In this document: positions 1-8,715 of the stretch, one piece after another
How positions within the stretch are numbered: position 1 is the stretch's first letter
Layout of the letters: every line of letters begins with the position of its first letter
Origin: PALSA-693 sp963780345
GTDB taxonomy: Bacteria; Actinomycetota; Acidimicrobiia; Acidimicrobiales; Palsa-688
NCBI GenBank assembly: GCA_963780345.1
Contig: CAWABU010000011.1
Location: forward strand, 447,752 to 511,751
DNA length: 64,000 nucleotides
Direction: 5' to 3'
Made by a program: the position numbers and the translations under genes
The notes under the pieces: model-generated
What the model was told of the DNA's origin: nothing
Database searches by the model: none
The model's input: only the letters and a program-made list of their open reading frames with translations

Positions 1-346
1 GGTCATGGCCATCACGTCGGCCTTCTACGCTTCGTCGCGTTCATGGACGTCCATGTATCCGGATGGCGGATTCTGCTCCCCAGGAGAGATGCCTTACTAT
101 CAATCGCGGTGAGCCATGGTTGAGATCAGCGGCGGCGGAGTCTCTCCGGGGAGCGGGCCGAAATCTCTCGCGCCCGCCTTCTGATCCGGGTCCGGGGCGG
201 GACCAGGTGATCCGGCGCCGACCGCCTCGGCGTGGTGTCACCCCGCTCGGTGATGCGACCTCCGCGGTCATATTGAAGACGGGGCGGTTCAGATCGAGTC
301 CGGATCGATGGGCCCCCTGGCGGTCGACCGCAGGTCCGCCGACTCC
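1..346. other. Leading stretch without a recognisable gene
   Basis: No reading frame here shows a recognisable domain on either strand. The bases just upstream of the histidine kinase presumably hold its promoter, but no convincing -35/-10 pair was picked out. The upstream neighbour lies outside the window. Confidence 0.5.
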
Positions 347-1549
347 ATGACGGCCAACCAGGACGCCGAGGTCGACGCCGTCATGGTAGGCCGGCTGCGG
401 GCCGCCTTGAACCAGGTCGACGACGGGGTGGTCATCTGTGACGAGTTTGGGGAGACCGTGTTTCGCAACCACACGGCGGCCCGTCATCTCGACGTCACCT
501 CGGACACGATCCTGGCCGAGCAGGCGGTCAGGGAAGCCCTCCAGCTGGCCCTCGAAGGCGAGTACCCCGAGCGCACCCTGGAGTTGATGGCGCCCGTGCA
601 GCGGCGCCTGATCATCCGGGCTTACCCCCTGGCCGGCCCGACCGGGCCGGGAGGGGCGGTCGCTATCGTTCAGGACGCCTCCGATCGACGCCGGCTCGAA
701 GCCATCCGGCGGGATTTTGTCGCTAACGTCAGCCACGAGCTGAAAACGCCGGTCGGTGCCCTCAGCCTCCTGGCGGAGACCCTCGACGGCGAGGACGACC
801 CCCGGGTGGTCGACCGCCTGGCCAAACGGGTGGCGGCGGAGGCGGAACGGCTGGGTCGCATCATCGACGACCTGCTCGACCTGTCCCGGATAGAAGCCAA
901 CGAGTCCCCCCGGCAGGAGATGGTCCCTCTCACCGTTATCGTCGGTCAGGCGGTCGAGCTGCTGCGTCCGGCCGCGACCAGCTCCGGTATCCGGCTCGAG
1001 GTCGACGATCCGCCCCGTCATCTGGCCGTTCCGGGTGACCGCCGGGACCTGGTGTCGGCGGTCAGCAACCTGGTTGACAACGCCATCAAGTACTCCGAGC
1101 GCGGGTCCCTGGTGCAGGTCCGGGTCGGCTCCGATGACCAGGTCGTGGAGATCGCGGTCATCGATGAGGGCGTCGGGATCCCCGCTCGCGACATGGAGCG
1201 CATCTTCGAACGCTTCTACCGGGTCGACCGGGCCCGATCCCGAACGACGGGCGGCACCGGTCTCGGCCTCTCCATCGTTCGCCACGTCGCGGTCAACCAT
1301 TCCGGCTCGGTGGGCGTGGAGTCGCGGGAGGGGTCGGGCTCGACCTTCACCCTCACCCTGCCGGCCCACAGCCTGGCCGCCCTCTCGAGCGGCCCGGACG
1401 ACGACCCGGATCCCGGCGCCCGATCGGCTCGGGGCGCCGACGGAACCTCCGACCATCACGCGGCTGCCTCGAGTGGTCACGACGGATCGCCATCCGAAGC
1501 GGTGACTGCCGCCGATCGCCACTCCGGAGGAGGACATCTCCGTGCCTGA
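347..1549 (+). CDS. Soluble sensor histidine kinase, SenX3/PhoR-like
   Basis: This is a two-component sensor kinase that should autophosphorylate and pass phosphate to the response regulator encoded immediately downstream. The order is a PAS-like N-terminal domain (about residues 10-105), a HisKA domain with the phospho-acceptor in NVSHELKTP (His about 130), then an HATPase domain with the N box NLVDNAIKYSE, the G1 box DEGVGIP and the G2 box GGTGLGLSIV. The C-terminal 60 residues are low-complexity and acidic/Ser-rich. I chose the ATG at 347. An upstream in-frame ATG at 308 would add 13 residues. No hydrophobic segment is visible, so the kinase looks cytosolic, unlike mycobacterial SenX3, which has two membrane spans. 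The stop overlaps the next start, which indicates an operon. The exact signal is unknown; phosphate control is only inferred from family resemblance. Confidence 0.9.
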   Translation: MTANQDAEVDAVMVGRLRAALNQVDDGVVICDEFGETVFRNHTAARHLDVTSDTILAEQAVREALQLALEGEYPERTLELMAPVQRRLIIRAYPLAGPTGPGGAVAIVQDASDRRRLEAIRRDFVANVSHELKTPVGALSLLAETLDGEDDPRVVDRLAKRVAAEAERLGRIIDDLLDLSRIEANESPRQEMVPLTVIVGQAVELLRPAATSSGIRLEVDDPPRHLAVPGDRRDLVSAVSNLVDNAIKYSERGSLVQVRVGSDDQVVEIAVIDEGVGIPARDMERIFERFYRVDRARSRTTGGTGLGLSIVRHVAVNHSGSVGVESREGSGSTFTLTLPAHSLAALSSGPDDDPDPGARSARGADGTSDHHAAASSGHDGSPSEAVTAADRHSGGGHLRA

Positions 1550-2249
1550 CCCGCCCAGCGTCCTGGTCATCGAGGACGAAGAATCGTTCATCGAGGCCCT
1601 GGTGGTCGGCCTGAAGCGGGAGGGATTCCTGGTGACCGTCGCCCGCGACGGGATCGAAGGGGTCGCCATGTTCGACCGGGTCCGCCCCGACCTGGTCCTG
1701 CTGGACATCTGGTTGCCGCACAAGTCGGGGATCGACGTGTGCCGGGAGCTGCGCCTGCGCACGCGGGTCCCGATCATCATGGTGACCGCCAAGAGCAGCG
1801 AGATCGACACCGTGGTCGGCCTGGAGGTCGGCGCCGACGACTATGTCACCAAGCCCTACCGGTTGCGGGAGCTGGTCGCCCGGATGCGCGCCGTGCTGCG
1901 CCGGTCTCCGTCCGCCGACAACGGTGAACCGGTCGTTGGCGACGTTCTCGAGGTCGGCGGTCTTCGCCTCGATCCGGCTCGCCACGAGGTGCACCTCAAC
2001 GGCGATCAGGTGCCGCTTCCGCTGAAGGAATTCGAGCTGCTGGAGCTCCTCATGGGCAACGCCGGTCGGGTGCTGACCCGCGAGACTCTCATCGATCGGA
2101 TCTGGGGTCCTCACTACGTGGGCGACACGAAGACCCTGGACGTGCACGTGAAGCGGCTCCGGGCCAAGATCGAGGACGATCCTGGCCGCCCGGCCCGGAT
2201 CACGACCATCCGCGGCCTCGGGTACAAGTTCGAGGCCCTGCGGGCGTAG
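1542..2249 (+). CDS. Winged-helix response regulator, RegX3/PhoB-like (OmpR family)
   Basis: This DNA-binding response regulator is the partner of the preceding kinase. The receiver domain has the acidic pair E11-D12, phospho-acceptor D55 in LLDIW, T82 and K104 in YVTKPY. The C-terminal winged helix (about 130-230) ends in the typical sequence IRGLGYKFE. At 235 residues the length is normal for the family. Translation starts at GTG 1542, supported by a strong GGAGGAGGA ribosome site at 1526-1534 inside the kinase gene. The 8-base overlap with the kinase implies translational coupling. Regulation of phosphate or envelope genes is plausible by analogy with RegX3, but nothing in the window shows its targets. 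Confidence 0.93.
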   Translation: MPDPPSVLVIEDEESFIEALVVGLKREGFLVTVARDGIEGVAMFDRVRPDLVLLDIWLPHKSGIDVCRELRLRTRVPIIMVTAKSSEIDTVVGLEVGADDYVTKPYRLRELVARMRAVLRRSPSADNGEPVVGDVLEVGGLRLDPARHEVHLNGDQVPLPLKEFELLELLMGNAGRVLTRETLIDRIWGPHYVGDTKTLDVHVKRLRAKIEDDPGRPARITTIRGLGYKFEALRA

Positions 2250-2292
2250 CCGCCGGCCGCGGGCAGGTGCGCCCGGAGTGGGAACGCCGGCG

Positions 2293-3600
2293 TCAGCTGT
2301 CGGGCAGATCGATCCGAGCCAACCACAGGCCGGGGGCGTCGAGCTCCGCCGGCGTTGGGAGTTCTCGCTCGGACTGCCACAGCCGCTCGAGGCCCTCGGT
2401 CCCGGCCCGTTCGACGATGCCGCGCACAAACGCCTGCCCCCGCTCGTAGCTGGCCTCGTCGAGGGCCACGCCGAACATCTGGCCGATCACCCTGGTGCCG
2501 CCGTTCTCCTCGAGGCGGCGCCGGCGTAGGGCTTCGGTTAAAGGACCGTACGATGCGATCAGGCGCCGACCCACGGTATCCATGATGTGGTCGACGTATC
2601 CGGCGACCGCGGCCAGAAGGGACCGCAACGGTACCTGGAGGCGGCGCTGCTCGTCGGTCTGCAGCTCGCCGAGCAGGGTTTCGGGATCTCCGAAGGCCGC
2701 CTGGAGCGCGCTCAGGTCGGTGGGGTCGAACTGACTCAGCCGGTCTTCCAGGGACTGCGGATTGGGGTGGAAGGCCCCGACGTAGTTGCCGATCAGACGG
2801 TCGAGCCGGGCCTGCACGTGGGGCCGGCCCAGCACGGCGTTGGAGGTGACCTCTCGCAAACAGACCCAAAGCCGGACGTCGTCGGCGGCCAGCGTCCAGT
2901 CCCGGGCAAAGGAGTCGATGGTGTCGGAGACCATCATGAGCTCGTCCCGGCGGGGACGGGGCATGGGAAGGTCGTACTGGCCGAGGGCCCGGTAGGCCAG
3001 CTGGCCGACCATCGAGCCCGCCTGCATCCCGAACAGGAAGGGGCCGAGGACCTGCGGCAGATTGCCGAACAGTTGGGCCATGGGGTCGAAGCCACCCCCC
3101 GCGCCGCCACCGGCCCCGCTTGCCCCCCCGCCGCCGGCCGGGCCCATCCACCCGGTCAGATCGCTCGGGGGGGAGCCGGTGCCCCCCGGGCCCAGGTCAC
3201 CCGTGATCTCTCCCGGGCCGCCCGTGGCTGGCGGCAACGATTCCGTCACCGTCCCGGCCAGCCGTTCCAGCAGGGGCTTCCAATCATCCAGGGTACGCAT
3301 CGCCCATTCTCTCGGCGTGACCACCCGGGCGGTGAGCAAACCCCGGGCCGACACTGGCAGCCCGGTAGCCTCGGCGATGTGCAGTTCGGCCACGCGGAGC
3401 AACTCCTCGATGCGCACCCGCGCCACCGGATCGGGGTTCCGTTCGGCTTCGCCGCCCGTCGCCGCCCACTGGGCCATCTGCCTCGCGATTTCCCAGTTGA
3501 GCGGGCCCTGGCTGGTCAGGAGGCGGGCCAGATTCCGCATCAGGTCCTCAAAGGGACCACCTCCCGAGGGGGTCCCGCCGAACGGCCCGCTCGAGCTCAT
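2293..3600 (-). CDS. DUF2342 / zinc-dependent metalloprotease-like protein
   Basis: The protein has the layout of the actinobacterial DUF2342 family, annotated variously as zinc-dependent metalloprotease or F420-associated putative hydrolase. It opens with an FGG..GGGPFEDLMRNLARL segment, followed by a helical region, a Gly-rich linker (about residues 150-175), and the conserved helical half containing RRDELMMV, DVRLWVCLREV and SLLAAVAGYVDHIMD. I see no HEXXH motif, so protease activity is not demonstrated. GTG 3603 directly precedes ATG 3600, and I prefer the ATG. The gene lies convergent with the response regulator and divergent from the epimerase gene. The role is unknown. Confidence 0.8.
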   Translation of the reverse strand: MSSSGPFGGTPSGGGPFEDLMRNLARLLTSQGPLNWEIARQMAQWAATGGEAERNPDPVARVRIEELLRVAELHIAEATGLPVSARGLLTARVVTPREWAMRTLDDWKPLLERLAGTVTESLPPATGGPGEITGDLGPGGTGSPPSDLTGWMGPAGGGGASGAGGGAGGGFDPMAQLFGNLPQVLGPFLFGMQAGSMVGQLAYRALGQYDLPMPRPRRDELMMVSDTIDSFARDWTLAADDVRLWVCLREVTSNAVLGRPHVQARLDRLIGNYVGAFHPNPQSLEDRLSQFDPTDLSALQAAFGDPETLLGELQTDEQRRLQVPLRSLLAAVAGYVDHIMDTVGRRLIASYGPLTEALRRRRLEENGGTRVIGQMFGVALDEASYERGQAFVRGIVERAGTEGLERLWQSERELPTPAELDAPGLWLARIDLPDS

Positions 3601-3766
3601 CACACGGCCCCGGTGGGCTGCCGGCCAACTTCACGCGGCACACCCCGTGCCGGCCTCAGCCCGGCGACCGGGCGTCCTGACCGGCGAGTTTCCGCCGGTG
3701 ACCTTGTGGTCTGCCGGCTGGCCGGCGTGATGTCCCGCGACCTACCCATTGGGGCATCGTAGGGCG

Positions 3767-4852
3767 GTGCGGACCGTTGTCGTCACCGGGGTAGCCGGGT
3801 CGCTCGGGCTGCGGGTGGCGGCGCGCCTGGCCGCCCGGCCGGACGTCGACCGGGTGGTGGGGATCGACGTCGTCGCCCCGGACTCGTCCGATCCCAAGCT
3901 GGACGTGCGGATCGTCGACCTGGCCGTCCCGCCCGGACCCGATGACGACCTGGCGGCCGCCTTCGCCCACACCGACTCGGTCATCCACCTGGCCTGGCGG
4001 ATGCCCGACTCGGGCGGAAATGGCCACGCCGACCATTCGCCCGCCGGTTTCACCAACCGTCGGGCCCTGGACCGGGTGCTGGCCGCAACGGCCGGCAGCG
4101 GGCAGGACACGCTGGTGCACCTCTCCAGCGCCACCGTGTACGGGGCCTGGCCGGACAACCAGATCCCGTTGACCGAGGACTCTCCGCTCCGGCCCAATCC
4201 CGAATTCCCTTACGCCGTGGGCAAAGCCGAGGCCGAGCGGGCCCTGGCCGAATGGTCGGAGGACCACCCCGACACCCGGGTGGCGGTCCTCCGACCCGCG
4301 GTCACGGTGGGGTCGGCCGAACCGCTGTACGAAGCCCTCGGGGGCACGCGGGCGCCGCGAGGGGGTGACGGCCGCCGGCCGGTGCAGTACCTGCACGTCG
4401 ACGACCTGGCCGATGCGGTGGTCCTGGCCTGGGAGAGCCGCCTGGCGGGCGTCTACAACGTGGCGCCGGACACGGGCGTGGGCGAGGACGCGGCCCGGGC
4501 CCTGGCCGGCGGGGTGGCCAAGGTGACCTTGCCGCTGCGGCTGGCCAACGCGGTGGCGGCGTGGACCTGGCAGTTGTGGCGGCGAGGGGTTCCGGTCGAG
4601 GCCCGCGCCTACGCCCTTCACCCCTGGGTCGTGGCGCCGGACCGGTTGAAGGCCGCCGGCTGGACGCCCCACTACACGAGCGAGGAGGCCCTGGTCGCTA
4701 CCGACCTGCGGGTGCACTGGGACGACCTGCCGCCCGGACGCCGGCAAAACTACAACCTGTTGCTGGTCATCGGCGCCATCGCCGGCCTGGCCGCCGGGGC
4801 CGTGGGGGCGGTCGCGGCGTGGCGGGCCCGTCGCCGCGACCGGGGCCGATGA
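3767..4852 (+). CDS. NAD-dependent epimerase/dehydratase (extended SDR) with C-terminal membrane helix
   Basis: The N-terminus has the Rossmann motif TGVAGSLG. A catalytic YAVGK (YxxxK) follows mid-protein, with upstream Ser residues in HLSSATVYG. These mark an extended short-chain dehydrogenase acting on a nucleotide-sugar or similar substrate. The last 35 residues form a hydrophobic helix followed by a basic tail (RARRRDR), which suggests anchoring to the cytoplasmic face of the membrane. The start is either GTG 3767, which directly precedes the Rossmann strand, or TTG 3749; I prefer GTG. The substrate cannot be read from sequence. The gene is convergent with the HtrA-like gene. Confidence 0.85.
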   Translation: MRTVVVTGVAGSLGLRVAARLAARPDVDRVVGIDVVAPDSSDPKLDVRIVDLAVPPGPDDDLAAAFAHTDSVIHLAWRMPDSGGNGHADHSPAGFTNRRALDRVLAATAGSGQDTLVHLSSATVYGAWPDNQIPLTEDSPLRPNPEFPYAVGKAEAERALAEWSEDHPDTRVAVLRPAVTVGSAEPLYEALGGTRAPRGGDGRRPVQYLHVDDLADAVVLAWESRLAGVYNVAPDTGVGEDAARALAGGVAKVTLPLRLANAVAAWTWQLWRRGVPVEARAYALHPWVVAPDRLKAAGWTPHYTSEEALVATDLRVHWDDLPPGRRQNYNLLLVIGAIAGLAAGAVGAVAAWRARRRDRGR

Positions 4853-4868
4853 GCTGAAGGTTTGGGCC

Positions 4869-6206
4869 TCAGTCGCCGGTTGGCTGCTCCGTCACGTTCA
4901 GCACTCCCTGGACCCATTTGCCGTCGTGGACGTAGCGGATGGACAGCGGATGGCCCGGCACGGCCTGGGTGAAGAGGATCTCGGTCAGGGTCCCGCTCGA
5001 CGTCACGAGGTTGCCGTTCATGGAGGTGATGATGTCGCTGGGGCGGAGTCCCATCCGACTCGCCGGGCTGCCCGGCGGCACCTGACCGACCTCCGCCGCG
5101 CCCGACACGCTGTACTGGTTGGCGACGGTGGACGTCACGTCATCGGCATTGACGATGCCGACCCACGGATGGGTGACCCGGCTGCCCGCCAGCAGCTGCT
5201 GGGTGACGTGCACGGCGACATCCACCGGCACCGCGAACAGCAGGCCCTGATCGCTGCTGTTGGTCGGGTCGAGGCCGACCGTGATGCCCACCACCCGGCC
5301 GAATTGGTCGACCAGCGGCCCGCCGGCCTCGGTGCTCGGTAGGGGTGAGGAGCCGCTCACGGCGATCAGGTTTTCGATGGTCGACCCGCCGGTGACGTCC
5401 ACCTCGCGATCCTCCGCCGTCACCGAACCGGAGAATACCGAGGCCGGCGCGTTGGCCCGGGCCCCGACCGCCAGCACCGCGCTGGCCAGATGAAGCTCCG
5501 CGACCGAGCCCAACTGAGGAAAGTCCTGGTACAGGTACGGAATTTCCACGGCCATGACGGCCAGGCCGCTCGTGGGATCCGTACCGACGACTTTGCCCCG
5601 GTACTGCTGACCGCCGACCAGGCTCACCGAGATGCTGGAGGCGCCGGCGACCAGGGAGCTGTCGGTCACGACATAGGTCTCGTTCCCGGCGCCCTGCTGG
5701 AAGAGCATTCCGGAACCGGTCGCCGGGCCGCTGGCGGTCGTGACCTGGACCTCGACGACAGAGGGGGCAATGGCGTCGTCGACACCTGACCAGTCGACGC
5801 CATTCGATGTCGCAGAGGCGAGGGTCACGGTCGGAGCTGTCGGTACGACCGAATGCACCACCACGGATTGCTGCTCGAAGGCTCCCGTGATCATGCCCAC
5901 GCCGGTGGCGGCGAACGCGCCGACAACCGCGGCCACGACGGCTATCCCCCATAGGCGCGCCGACGGGCGTCGGACCCACCCGGTCAGATGCGAAGGCTGG
6001 GGATGAGTCCCGCCCTCTCCGCCACCAGGCCCCGAGTGGCCGTCGCCCGGTCCACCATGGCCCGGTCCGCCAGGGCCATCGCCTCCTTCAGTCTCGGCCC
6101 CCGCCTCGGCCCCGGCCGGCGGGCGTGGATCCGGTCCCTCCGAGGGATGCCGCCAGAGACGGTCGTCAGGAGGGAGCCACGCCAGGTACGGCCCTTCCTC
6201 CTCCAT
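4869..6206 (-). CDS. HtrA/trypsin-like membrane protein with PDZ domain, catalytic triad lost
   Basis: The layout is that of membrane-anchored HtrA proteases. A cytosolic Pro/Gly-rich N-terminus carries LPPDDRLWRHPSE, which is typical of actinobacterial HtrA. One transmembrane helix follows (about residues 100-122), then a trypsin-fold domain and a C-terminal PDZ domain (GSPASRMGLRPSDIIT). All three catalytic positions look replaced. The usual TNNHVV is TDSSLV (His to Ser), the DLAV Asp is Gly in TSGLAVMAV, and GNSGGPL is TEAGGPL (Ser to Ala). It is therefore probably a non-enzymatic extracytoplasmic sensor or scaffold. The start could be ATG 6206 or an in-frame GTG at 6224. It is convergent with the epimerase gene and divergent from moaE. 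Confidence 0.85.
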   Translation of the reverse strand: MEEEGPYLAWLPPDDRLWRHPSEGPDPRPPAGAEAGAETEGGDGPGGPGHGGPGDGHSGPGGGEGGTHPQPSHLTGWVRRPSARLWGIAVVAAVVGAFAATGVGMITGAFEQQSVVVHSVVPTAPTVTLASATSNGVDWSGVDDAIAPSVVEVQVTTASGPATGSGMLFQQGAGNETYVVTDSSLVAGASSISVSLVGGQQYRGKVVGTDPTSGLAVMAVEIPYLYQDFPQLGSVAELHLASAVLAVGARANAPASVFSGSVTAEDREVDVTGGSTIENLIAVSGSSPLPSTEAGGPLVDQFGRVVGITVGLDPTNSSDQGLLFAVPVDVAVHVTQQLLAGSRVTHPWVGIVNADDVTSTVANQYSVSGAAEVGQVPPGSPASRMGLRPSDIITSMNGNLVTSSGTLTEILFTQAVPGHPLSIRYVHDGKWVQGVLNVTEQPTGD

Positions 6207-6377
6207 GCCGTCGTCGGGTTCCACGCATTTGAGCCTAACGAGGGCGCTGGCCGAGCGCTTCGCGGCCCAACCGATCGTTCTTTGGCCGGGCTTTTCATCG
6301 GGAGGGTGCGTCACGCATCCAGCCGCGCCCGTCGTAGCATTGGGTCGTGCCTTCGCCCCCGCAGGCGCCGCGCCCCT

Positions 6378-6854
6378 TTGGCCGGCGACCCGGACGTTTC
6401 CGTCGCGCTCACCGCCGATCCGCTTTCGATGGACGAGGCCGCGAACTGGGTGACCCGGCCCGATTGCGGCGCAGTCGTGGTGTTCGGCGGCACCGTGCGC
6501 GATCACGCCGAAGGCCGTCCCGGTGTCACCGAACTCGAATATGAGGCCTACTCGGCTCAGGTGGAACCGCGCCTGGCTGCCATCGCCGCCGAGGCCCGAT
6601 CGCGCTGGCCGGACGTCGGCCGGTTGGTGTTGTGGCATCGGGTCGGAATCCTGACGGTCACCGAGTGCTCGGTGGTGGTGGCCGCGTCCGCAGGGCATCG
6701 CGGCGAGGCCTTCGATGCCGCCCGGTTCTGCATCGACACATTGAAAACAACCGTCCCGATCTGGAAGCGCGAGCGATGGGCGGGTGGCGAGGACTGGGGT
6801 CAGGACGCCCATCACATCGCGGAGGTCGGGGATAGCACGGAGTTGCGGACATGA
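6378..6854 (+). CDS. moaE: Molybdopterin synthase catalytic subunit MoaE
   Basis: The large subunit of molybdopterin synthase transfers sulfur from MoaD to precursor Z in molybdenum cofactor biosynthesis. Diagnostic stretches are AVVVFGGTVRDHAEG, LEYEAY, LVLWHRVGILTVTECSVV, FDAARFCIDTLK and VPIWKRERW with its active-site Lys. The first in-frame start in the right place is TTG 6378; ATG 6429 would cut into the conserved N-terminus. No other moa genes are nearby. The 3' end overlaps the next gene by four bases (ATGA), so the two are probably co-translated. Confidence 0.9.
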   Translation: MAGDPDVSVALTADPLSMDEAANWVTRPDCGAVVVFGGTVRDHAEGRPGVTELEYEAYSAQVEPRLAAIAAEARSRWPDVGRLVLWHRVGILTVTECSVVVAASAGHRGEAFDAARFCIDTLKTTVPIWKRERWAGGEDWGQDAHHIAEVGDSTELRT

Positions 6855-7730
6855 CGGCGTCATCGGCGGTGGTGCTCGGCAACCTGGCTTATCTCATCGG
6901 TGCGGTGGTGTTGGCGACCATCGGCGGCTTGATCGTGTGGTTGCGCCACCGGCAGCCCCGATCGGTGCACGCCAACGTCGAATCCTTCCATCGGGGCTTG
7001 CAGGCCCTCGCCCCGGCGACGAATCATTCCGGGTCCACCCGCGGTAGTCGGCCGGCGGCGTCGGGAGGGCTGCGCATCCAGCGGGAGCCGGACCCGGCGG
7101 AGCCCACCGACTCGACGACACCCGGGGAGATGGTCCGGCGGGTCCTCCCGGATTCTGCCGACCTCGACCTGACCGGGGAACTGCCCCTTCGGACCAACGG
7201 CAGCGGGGCGCACGATGCTCCGGACCGGGAACTGGCGGCGGAGGCGCATGGCCGGGAAGGCGGGGTGGTCCACCGCGCCTCGGACCGGCCCGACGACGTC
7301 ATGGGTCCTCTGCCGGCGATCCCGTCCTGGGAAAACGGCTCCGTGGGCCCTCCGCCGGTGAGCCCGGCCTGGGAGAACGCCTGGATGGACCCTCCGCCGC
7401 CGAGCCTGCCCTGGGACAGCGGGGTTGGCCTGCCGCCGGTGAGCCCGCCTGTGGCGAACGGCCCGGGGGACCCACCGACCGTGAGCCCGCTTTGGGCGAA
7501 TGGGTCGGCGGACCCTCCTCCGGTGAGCGCGCCCCCGGCGAATGGCTCGATCGACCCTCTGCCGGCGAGCGCGTCGGGCGAACGGCTCGATCGACCCTCT
7601 GCCGGCGAGCGCGCCTCGGGCGAACGGCTCGATGGGCCCCGATCTGACCGAGCCCGCCCTGGCGTCACCGATCGACGAGGCGGGGTCGGAGCGCCCCGTC
7701 GCCGGACGAGCAGGAGTCGAGGCTGGCTAG
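6851..7730 (+). CDS. Single-span membrane protein with Pro-rich repeats, frameshifted
   Basis: I do not recognise a named family. The N-terminus holds one transmembrane helix (about residues 8-30) followed by a basic stretch, then a polar linker and roughly seven Pro-rich repeats of about 18 residues resembling PPPVSPxWxNGSxD. The frame breaks inside the repeats at about 7573/7574. One copy reads gcgtcgggcg where the next reads gcgcctcggg, a 2-bp loss. Restoring CC keeps the repeat pattern in frame through ANGSIDPLPASAPRANGS and on to a TAG at 7728-7730, overlapping the mreB start. Left unrepaired, the frame runs into unrelated sequence to 7813. The position between moaE and mreB suggests an envelope or morphogenesis role, which is inference. 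Confidence 0.6.
7711..7725 (+). promoter_or_regulatory. Ribosome-binding site that fixes a CTG start for mreB
   Basis: CAGGAG at 7711-7716 lies six bases before CTG 7723. Between the in-frame stop TGA (7645-7647) and the conserved MreB N-terminus there is no ATG, GTG or TTG in the mreB frame. The Shine-Dalgarno match and the alignment with the family's usual MARDLAIDLG start both point to CTG as the initiator. Confidence 0.65.
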
Positions 7731-8715
7731 AGACCTCGCCATCGATCTTGGGACCGCTAATACCCTGGTCTACTCACGCGGGCGGGGCATCGTTCTCAAC
7801 GAGCCGACGGTAATCGCCCTCAATTCCCGGACCCAGGACGTGCTGGCCATGGGGCACGAGGCGTGGCAGATGATCGGGCGAACACCCGGCTACATCGTGG
7901 CCGTGCGGCCCCTCCGCCAGGGGGCTATCACCGACTTCGACATCACGCAGCGGATGATCCGCCTGCTCCTGCAGCGGGCGGGGGTTTCGAGGTTCAACCG
8001 GCCCCGCGTGTTGATCTGCGTCCCCTCTGCCATCACCGAGGTCGAACGGCGGGCCGTCGAGGAGGCCGCTCGGGGCGCGGGAGCCAACGGCGCTTATCTG
8101 ATCGAGCAGCCCATGGCCGCCGCCATCGGCGCCGGCCTGCCCATCCACGAGCCGCTCGGCAACATGGTGGTGGACATCGGCGGCGGCACTACTGAGACCG
8201 CCGTCATCTCGCTCGGCGGCATCGTGGCCCTGGAGGCCATCCGGGTGGGGAGCTTTGACGTCGACGCCTCCATCCAGACCTACGTCCGGCGGGAGTACGG
8301 GATCGCCGTGGGCGAGCGCACCGCCGAGGAGATCAAGCTGGCGATTGGCTCGGCCTGGCCCACCGATAACTCCATCAAGGCCGAGGTACGCGGCCGCGAT
8401 CTCATGACCGGCTTGCCCAAAACGGTCATCCTCTCGCCCGACGAGGTCCGCGACGCCATCGAGGAGCAGGTGGGCGCCATCGTGGATTCCGTGATCAAGT
8501 GTCTCGGGTCGTCGCCGCCTGAGCTGGCCCAGGATCTGATCAGCCAGGGCATCCACCTGGTCGGCGGCGGCGGTCTGCTGAGCGGGCTGGACACGCGGCT
8601 GCAGCAGGAGACCAACCTCCCGGTCATCCTGGTGGACGCCCCGCTCGAGTGCGTCGTGCTGGGGGCCGGCAAGTGTCTCGAGGAGTTCGACGCCGTCAAA
8701 GACCTGTTCATGTAG
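7723..8715 (+). CDS. mreB: Rod-shape determining protein MreB
   Basis: This actin-like ATPase forms cytoplasmic filaments that guide lateral wall synthesis. From the CTG start the protein begins (L/M)ARDLAIDLGTANTLVY, with phosphate-1 loop DLGTANT. It continues with CVPSAITEVERRAV, the phosphate-2 motif VVDIGGGTTE and the adenosine motif HLVGGGGLLSGL. The length, about 330 residues, is normal. The first ATG, at 7840, would remove phosphate-1 and is not credible. No mreC, mreD or rodA follows; the next gene is on the opposite strand and ends one base away. A stand-alone MreB with an unusual start codon suggests low or regulated expression. Confidence 0.92.
   Translation: MARDLAIDLGTANTLVYSRGRGIVLNEPTVIALNSRTQDVLAMGHEAWQMIGRTPGYIVAVRPLRQGAITDFDITQRMIRLLLQRAGVSRFNRPRVLICVPSAITEVERRAVEEAARGAGANGAYLIEQPMAAAIGAGLPIHEPLGNMVVDIGGGTTETAVISLGGIVALEAIRVGSFDVDASIQTYVRREYGIAVGERTAEEIKLAIGSAWPTDNSIKAEVRGRDLMTGLPKTVILSPDEVRDAIEEQVGAIVDSVIKCLGSSPPELAQDLISQGIHLVGGGGLLSGLDTRLQQETNLPVILVDAPLECVVLGAGKCLEEFDAVKDLFM

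Noticed and set aside
41..1810. Long minus-strand frame over the kinase genes
   Set aside because: It is antisense to two confidently identified genes and has no recognisable motif; high GC leaves such frames open.
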